Assembly (NCBI RefSeq): GCF_015624485.1
Contig: NZ_CP061378.1
Coordinates: forward strand, 1,240,001-1,304,000
Direction: 5' to 3'
Length of the DNA stretch: 64,000 nucleotides
Source of the DNA: Bradyrhizobium genosp. L
GTDB lineage: Bacteria > Pseudomonadota > Alphaproteobacteria > Rhizobiales > Xanthobacteraceae
Made by a program: the position numbers and the translations under genes. This document shows, in pieces, positions 59,559-64,000 of this stretch. The notes beneath the pieces are model-generated. The model had not been told where the DNA came from and did no database searches. It saw only the letters and a list, made by a program, of their open reading frames with translations. Within the stretch, counting starts at the first letter, position 1. Each line of letters begins with the position of its first letter.

Positions 59559-60470
59559 ATGACACGCAACTATCTGATCGGCTTCGCGCTCGCCACAGCG
59601 CTTTGCGCGGGCCAGGCGCAGGCCGAGGAATTGACCGGCACGCTGAAGAACATCAAGGACACCGGCGCGATCACGCTCGGCTATCGCGATTCCTCGATCC
59701 CGTTCTCATATCTCGACGACAACCAGAAGCCCGTCGGCTACGCCATGGACATCTGCTACAAGATCGTCGACGCGGTGAAGAAGGAGCTCAAGCTCGACAA
59801 GCTCGAGGTCAAGCTCAACCCGGTGACTTCGGCGACGCGCATTCCGCTGATGGCCAACGGCACCGTCGACCTCGAATGCGGCTCGACCACCAACAATGCC
59901 GAGCGCCAGAAGCAGGTCGCCTTCACCAATACCCACTTCCTGACCGCGAGCCGCTACGTGTTCAAGAAGTCGAGCGGCCTGAAGTCGATCGACGACCTCA
60001 AGGGCAAGACCGTGGTCTCGACCGCCGGAACCACCAACATCAAGCAGCTCACCGAGGCCAATGTCGCGCGCAACCTCGGCGCCAACATCATCCCGGCCAA
60101 GGATCACGCCGAAGCCTTCCTGATGGTCGAGACCGACCGCGCGGTTGCCTTCGTGATGGACGACATCCTGCTCTCGAGCCTGGTCGCCGGCTCGAAGTCG
60201 CCGGATGACTACGTCATCTCCAAGGACGCGTTCTCCAAGCCGGAGCCGTACGGCATCATGCTGCGCAAGGACGACGCGCCGTTCAAGAAGGTCGTCGATG
60301 CCGCCACCGCCGCGCTCTACACAAGCGGCGAGGGCGAGAAGATCTACAACAAGTGGTTCGAGCAGAAGGTCCCGCCGAAGGGCCTCAACCTCAAGGTCGA
60401 GATGGCGCCGGAGCTGAAGCACGAATTCGCGAAGCCGTCGGATTCGCCGGATCCGGACAGCTACAAGTAA
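59559..60470 (+). CDS. Polar amino acid ABC transporter substrate-binding protein (glutamate/aspartate type)
   Basis: A 303-residue periplasmic receptor of SBP family 3. Signal peptide MTRNYLIGFALATALCAGQAQA (about 22 residues), then EELTGTLKNIKDTGAITLGYRDSSIPFSYLDDNQKPVGYAMDIC, the GltI/BztA-type opening, and GTVDLECGSTTNNAERQKQVAFTNTHF. First of four genes for a complete importer. A 13-bp stem hairpin between it and the permease may raise its expression over the membrane components. Confidence 0.92.
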   Translation: MTRNYLIGFALATALCAGQAQAEELTGTLKNIKDTGAITLGYRDSSIPFSYLDDNQKPVGYAMDICYKIVDAVKKELKLDKLEVKLNPVTSATRIPLMANGTVDLECGSTTNNAERQKQVAFTNTHFLTASRYVFKKSSGLKSIDDLKGKTVVSTAGTTNIKQLTEANVARNLGANIIPAKDHAEAFLMVETDRAVAFVMDDILLSSLVAGSKSPDDYVISKDAFSKPEPYGIMLRKDDAPFKKVVDAATAALYTSGEGEKIYNKWFEQKVPPKGLNLKVEMAPELKHEFAKPSDSPDPDSYK

Positions 60471-60523
60471 ATTGCTGCCTTCGTGTGAGCGCTCGTCGCG
60501 CTTCCACGAGGGCTCGAACTGAG

Positions 60524-60561
60524 AATGTCCGGCCATTTTTGGAGGAGAATGGCCGGACATT
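60524..60561 (+). terminator. Strong hairpin between binding-protein and permease genes
   Basis: AATGTCCGGCCAT and ATGGCCGGACATT form a perfect 13-bp stem around a 12-base loop (TTTTTGGAGGAGA region). It lies 54 bp after the binding-protein stop and 60 bp before the permease start. It is suited to partial termination or 3' protection of the binding-protein mRNA. Confidence 0.8.
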
Positions 60562-60620
60562 TGCATGGACGCCGGGCCTGATCTTGGCGTAATGCGTCAG
60601 CGCCGCTGCGCGGGGGACCT

Positions 60621-61352
60621 GTGAACTACAACTGGAACTGGCACATCTTCCTTGAGCCGAATCCGATGGGGACCGGCACCTATCTCGACCTGTTGCTGGC
60701 GGGACTGGTGGTCACCCTGAAAACGTCGGTGCTCGCCTGGATCATCGCACTGGTCGCGGGGACGGTGATCGGCGTGCTGCGCACGCTGCCGTCGAAGACG
60801 GCGTCGTGGATCGGCTTCTGCTGGGTCGAATTCTTCCGCAACATGCCGCTATTGGTGCAGCTCTTCCTGTGGTTCTTCGTGCTGCCGGAGTTGCTACCGA
60901 GATCCGCCGGGCTTTGGCTGAAGCAAATGCCGAACGCACCGTTCTGGACGGCTGCGGTCGGCATCGGCTTCTTCATGTCGGCGCGTGTCGCCGTGCAATT
61001 GCAGGCCGGCATTGGCTCGCTGCCGCGCGGCCAGAAGCAGGCTGCGACCGCGCTCGGGCTCACCACCGTGCAGACCTATCGCTACGTGCTGCTGCCGATG
61101 GCGTTCCGCATCATCCTGCCGCCGCTGACCTCCGAATTCCTCAACACCATCAAGAACAGCGCGGTCGCCATCACCATCGGCCTGATCGAGCTGACCGGCG
61201 AGGCGCGCTCGATGCAGGAATTCTCCTTCCAGGTGTTCGAGGCGTTCACCGCGGCGACCGTGCTCTATCTCCTTCTCAATTTCGTCGTGGTGACCGGCAT
61301 GCGCTTCCTCGAGCGTTATGTCGCGATCCCCGGCTACATCACGGGCAAATGA
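60621..61352 (+). CDS. Polar amino acid ABC transporter permease (GltJ-like)
   Basis: A 243-residue permease starting with GTG at 60621 after GGGGGA. It has five or so transmembrane helices, the HisM/GltJ segment SWIGFCWVEFFRNMPLLVQLFLWFFVLPELLP and the conserved EAA-type loop GQKQAATALGLTTVQTYRYVLLPMAFRIILPPLTSEFLNTIKNSAVA. It overlaps the next permease by ATGA. Confidence 0.92.
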   Translation: MNYNWNWHIFLEPNPMGTGTYLDLLLAGLVVTLKTSVLAWIIALVAGTVIGVLRTLPSKTASWIGFCWVEFFRNMPLLVQLFLWFFVLPELLPRSAGLWLKQMPNAPFWTAAVGIGFFMSARVAVQLQAGIGSLPRGQKQAATALGLTTVQTYRYVLLPMAFRIILPPLTSEFLNTIKNSAVAITIGLIELTGEARSMQEFSFQVFEAFTAATVLYLLLNFVVVTGMRFLERYVAIPGYITGK

Positions 61353-62047
61353 CGATGCTCGGCAATTTCGATTTCGACGTCATTCGCCGCGCGCTGCCCT
61401 ATCTGTTCCTCGAGGGCATGCGCTTCACGCTGACCCTGACGGCGCTGGCTGCGTTCGGCGGCCTGGTGTTCGGCACGCTGATCGCGCTGATGCGATTGTC
61501 CAGTTACAAGGTGCTCGGGCGCATCGCGGGCCTCTATGTCGACTTCATACGTTCGCTGCCGCTGGTGCTGGTGATCTTCTGGTTCTACTTCCTGGTGCCC
61601 TATATCGGGCAGTGGCTGACCGGCGCGTCGCGGCCGATCAGCGTCGGCGCCTTCGCTTCCTCGCTGATCACCTTTATCGCATTCGAGGCGGCGTATTTCT
61701 CCGAGATCATGCGCGCCGGCATCCAGTCGATCTCGCGCGGCCAGCCGGCCGCGGCCAACGCGCTCGGCCTGACCTACGCGCAGACCATGCGCTACATCGT
61801 GCTGCCGCAGGCGTTCCGCAACATGCTGCCGGTGCTGCTGACGCAGACCATCGTGCTGTTCCAGGACACCTCGCTGGTCTACGTGCTGTCGATCCCGGAT
61901 TTCCTCGGCGCCGCCAGCAAGGTTGCGCAGCGCGACGGCCGCCTGGTCGAGATGTACCTGTTCGCCGCGCTGGTCTACTTCGTCATTTCCTGTATCGCGT
62001 CCTTCGGCGTCCGCCGCCTGCAGGCGCGCATTGCCATTGTCAGATAG
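61349..62047 (+). CDS. Polar amino acid ABC transporter permease (GltK-like)
   Basis: A 232-residue permease, partner of the preceding one. Markers: RIAGLYVDFIRSLPLVLVIFWFYFLVPYIG and the EAA loop SRGQPAAANALGLTYAQTMRYIVLPQAFRNMLPVLLTQTIVLFQDTSLVYVL. The start at 61349 overlaps the stop of the upstream permease by 4 bp. It is followed by a repeat element before the ATPase gene. Confidence 0.92.
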   Translation: MTMLGNFDFDVIRRALPYLFLEGMRFTLTLTALAAFGGLVFGTLIALMRLSSYKVLGRIAGLYVDFIRSLPLVLVIFWFYFLVPYIGQWLTGASRPISVGAFASSLITFIAFEAAYFSEIMRAGIQSISRGQPAAANALGLTYAQTMRYIVLPQAFRNMLPVLLTQTIVLFQDTSLVYVLSIPDFLGAASKVAQRDGRLVEMYLFAALVYFVISCIASFGVRRLQARIAIVR

Positions 62048-62083
62048 CGCCATGGCATCGATGGTTCGAGCGACGGACTTCTT

Positions 62084-62205
62084 CACCTCTCCCACAGGGA
62101 GAGGTCGGCGCGCAGCGCCGGGTGAGGGGTCCTGGTCCATCGATGGAGCAAAACCCCTCACCCGGATCGCTGACGCGATCCGACCTCTCCCGATGGGAGA
62201 GGTGA
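62084..62205. repeat. Palindromic repeat, family F copy 2, within the ABC operon
   Basis: CACCTCTCCCACAGGGAGAG... to ...CTCTCCCGATGGGAGAGGTG, a 122-bp inverted repeat with smaller hairpins at each end and CTCACCC/GGGTGAG within. It lies between the permease and ATPase genes of one transporter, 32 bp before the ATPase start. It may weaken read-through. Confidence 0.8.
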
Positions 62206-62237
62206 CGCACCGTATTAGCTGCAACCGTTGAGCCATC

Positions 62238-62969
62238 ATGATCGAGATCAACCACATCAACAAATGGTACGGGCCGAGCTTCCAGGTGCTGAAGGACTGC
62301 ACCACCAGCGTCGCCAAGGGCGAGGTGGTGGTGGTCTGCGGTCCGTCAGGTTCGGGCAAGTCGACCCTGATCAAATGCGTCAACGCGCTGGAGCCGATCC
62401 AGGGCGGCGACATCACGCTCGACGGCATCAAGGTCAACGATCCCAAGACCAATTTGCCGAAGCTGCGCTCCCGCGTCGGCATGGTGTTTCAGCATTTCGA
62501 GCTGTTCCCGCATCTGCGCATCATCGACAATCTCTGCTTGGCGCAGGAAAAAGTGCTGGGCCGCAAGCATGACGACGCGCTCGCCAAGGGCATGAAGCTG
62601 CTGGACCGGGTGGGCTTGAACGATCACGCCAAGAAGTTTCCGGCGGAGTTGTCCGGCGGCCAGCAGCAGCGCGTCGCGATCGCGCGGGCGCTCGCCATGG
62701 ACCCGATCGCGATGCTGTTCGACGAGCCGACCTCGGCGCTCGATCCCGAAATGATCAGCGAGGTGCTCGACGTGATGGTCGACCTCGCCCGCGAGGGCAT
62801 GACCATGATGGTCGTCACCCACGAAATGGGCTTTGCCAACAAGGTCGCCGACCGCGTCATCTTCATGGACCGCGGCGAGATCGTCGAGGATGCCAAGAAG
62901 GCCGACTTCTTCGGCACCCCCCGCAGCGACCGCGCGCAGAAGTTCTTGTCGAAGATCTTGCAGCACTGA
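62238..62969 (+). CDS. Polar amino acid ABC transporter ATPase (GltL-like)
   Basis: A 243-residue ATPase. Walker [10 protein letters not shown] (35-43), signature [15 protein letters not shown], Walker B AMLFDEP and H-loop VVTHEMGF are all intact. The protein is characteristic of PAAT-family importers. With genes 59559-62047 it makes a complete glutamate/aspartate-type transporter. The start follows a repeat element with only a weak ribosome binding site (GTTGAG). Confidence 0.93.
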   Translation: MIEINHINKWYGPSFQVLKDCTTSVAKGEVVVVCGPSGSGKSTLIKCVNALEPIQGGDITLDGIKVNDPKTNLPKLRSRVGMVFQHFELFPHLRIIDNLCLAQEKVLGRKHDDALAKGMKLLDRVGLNDHAKKFPAELSGGQQQRVAIARALAMDPIAMLFDEPTSALDPEMISEVLDVMVDLAREGMTMMVVTHEMGFANKVADRVIFMDRGEIVEDAKKADFFGTPRSDRAQKFLSKILQH

Positions 62970-63043
62970 GGGGCCACATCGGCCAAATCCGTCATCCTGA
63001 GAGGATGTGGATGCACAATTCTCGATGACGCAACGTATGCGAT

Positions 63044-63184
63044 GTCGTCCCGGCCTAGTGCGCAATTGCGCACGGGAGCCGGGACCCATAACCACTGAAG
63101 GTCATTGTTGTGCTACGCTGGAGCCGCAGCTTTCTTTAACAACTCAACCCTGTGGTAATGGGTCCCGGCCTTCGCCGGGACGAC
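63044..63184. repeat. Palindromic repeat element, family A copy 4, with expanded left hairpin
   Basis: 141 bp. The right arm equals the other copies (ending CCGGGACGAC). The left arm hairpin loop is replaced by a longer one containing the 16-bp perfect palindrome GTGCGCAATTGCGCAC. It occupies much of the 319-bp gap between the ATPase gene and the aminotransferase gene; the rest holds the aminotransferase leader, with a small hairpin AAGGGC/GCCCTT at 63251-63269. Confidence 0.85.
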
Positions 63185-63288
63185 GAGGGGGATTCGTGCG
63201 GCTGGCGTTGCGCCGGAGGGTTTATCCGCATTAACAATTTGCGTATAGGAAAGGGCAGAACCAGCCCTTCGTCCGCAGGAGAACTCGC

Positions 63289-64000
63289 GTGGAAAAGATC
63301 GCTTACGTCAACGGCTCGTTCGTGCCGCACTCCGAGGCCAAGGTCTCGGTGTTCGACCGCGGCTTCCTGTTCGCCGACGGCATCTACGAAGTGGCGGCGG
63401 TGCTCGACGGCAAGTTGATCGACAACGCCTCGCATCTGGCACGGCTGAAGCGCTCGGTCGGCGAGATCGAGCTGGCGCTGCCGGAGACGCTGGAGCGGAT
63501 CGAGGCGATCCAGAAGGAGCTCGTTGCGCGCAACAACCTCGTCAACGGCATGGTCTATCTCGAAGTCACCCGCGGCGCCGACAAGGGCCGCGACTTCCCG
63601 TTCCCCAAGGCCGACGTCACGCCGACGCTGGTGATGTTCACTTCCGAAAAGGACATCATCAACGCGCCGTCGGCCAAATCAGGCATCAACGTCATCACCG
63701 TGCCGGACATCCGCTGGGAACGTCGCGACATCAAGAGTGTGGCGCTGCTCGCGCAAGTGCTGGCCAAGCAGGCTGCCGCGGCGGCGGGCGCCGGCGAGGC
63801 CTGGATGATCGAGGACGGCAAGGTCACCGAAGGCGGGTCGTCGTCGGCCTTCATCGTCACCCAGGACGACGTCATCGTGACCCGACAGAACGGCAACGAG
63901 ATCCTGCCCGGCTGCACCCGCAAGGCGGTGGTCAAGCTCGCCGAGGAGCGCCAGCTCCGCATCGAGGAACGCGCCTTCACGGTGGAAGAGGCGCTCGCCG
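63289..64000 (+). CDS. D-amino-acid aminotransferase-like PLP enzyme (3' end cut by window)
   Basis: The first 237 residues of a fold-type IV aminotransferase (usual length about 285). It begins with GTG (VEKIAYVNGSFVPHSEAKVSVFDRGFLFADGIYEVAAVLDG) preceded by GCAGGAG. The PLP lysine is Lys149 in RRDIKSVALLAQ; the cofactor Glu is in DGKVTEGGSSSAF. The DRGFLFADGIYEV and DIKS features favour D-alanine/D-amino acid aminotransferase over branched-chain aminotransferase. The enzyme interconverts D-amino acids and 2-oxoacids, consistent with the adjacent amino acid importer. Confidence 0.92.
   Translation, partial: MEKIAYVNGSFVPHSEAKVSVFDRGFLFADGIYEVAAVLDGKLIDNASHLARLKRSVGEIELALPETLERIEAIQKELVARNNLVNGMVYLEVTRGADKGRDFPFPKADVTPTLVMFTSEKDIINAPSAKSGINVITVPDIRWERRDIKSVALLAQVLAKQAAAAAGAGEAWMIEDGKVTEGGSSSAFIVTQDDVIVTRQNGNEILPGCTRKAVVKLAEERQLRIEERAFTVEEALA

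Overview
The window looks like chromosome from a GC-rich alphaproteobacterium, most probably Bradyrhizobium or a close relative. Three things point that way: dense two-strand coding with strong G/C third-position bias, several HAAT/Liv-type branched-chain amino acid ABC transporters with adjacent regulators, and palindromic intergenic repeats of a kind I associate with Bradyrhizobium genomes. The genus is an inference. I see no rRNA, tRNA, CRISPR array, phage or transposase.

Layout. 1-4431 (minus): Liv transporter (livF partial, livG, livM, livH, binding protein). 5034-7508: a double-TetR regulator divergent from a ketopantoate-reductase-like gene. 7605-12297 (minus): a second Liv system in which permease LivM and both ATPases are one 845-aa polypeptide, followed by livH and a Tat-exported binding protein. 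12428-16963: IclR regulator divergent from a ThDP-enzyme / membrane protein / cupin / AhpD-like run. 17030-19445: GlxA-type regulator divergent from an isonitrile-hydratase-like gene, then a small exported protein. 19700-25213 (plus): two amidohydrolases, Rieske ferredoxin, GST and a PNPOx-ferredoxin reductase fusion. 25210-28544: methyltransferase, exported protein, and a TetR/quinone-oxidoreductase pair sharing a clear promoter-operator.

28616-32002 is a tungstate/molybdate locus: tupB-tupA diverge from mosB-mosA, the two subunits of molybdenum storage protein. Other metal-related signals follow: a DUF2478 gene (42780), two ModE-box-like sites between an aldehyde dehydrogenase and a small gene (44857-44975), and a short ModE-like regulator (48374). 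32030-36603 holds small exported proteins, an L,D-transpeptidase and a TetR regulator divergent from a PspA-like gene across three identical operators.

36919-42152 is the most unusual locus: five genes each joined by a 4-bp ATGA overlap (GNAT-like protein, ThiF/E1-like adenylating enzyme, polytopic membrane protein, second GNAT-like protein, nitroreductase-like protein). It looks like a dedicated, undescribed modification or biosynthesis system. 42780-59530 contains mainly catabolic enzymes (two aldehyde dehydrogenases, SDR, Old Yellow Enzyme, a benzoylformate-decarboxylase-like ThDP enzyme, LLM monooxygenase, M20 hydrolase, MFS importer, IclR, alpha/beta hydrolase). 59559-62969 is a polar amino acid ABC transporter, and the window ends in a D-amino-acid aminotransferase-like gene cut at the edge.

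Intergenic spaces are repeatedly filled by large inverted repeats of several families, including one family of four copies and one repeat nested in another. Two binding-protein genes are separated from their permease genes by strong hairpins.
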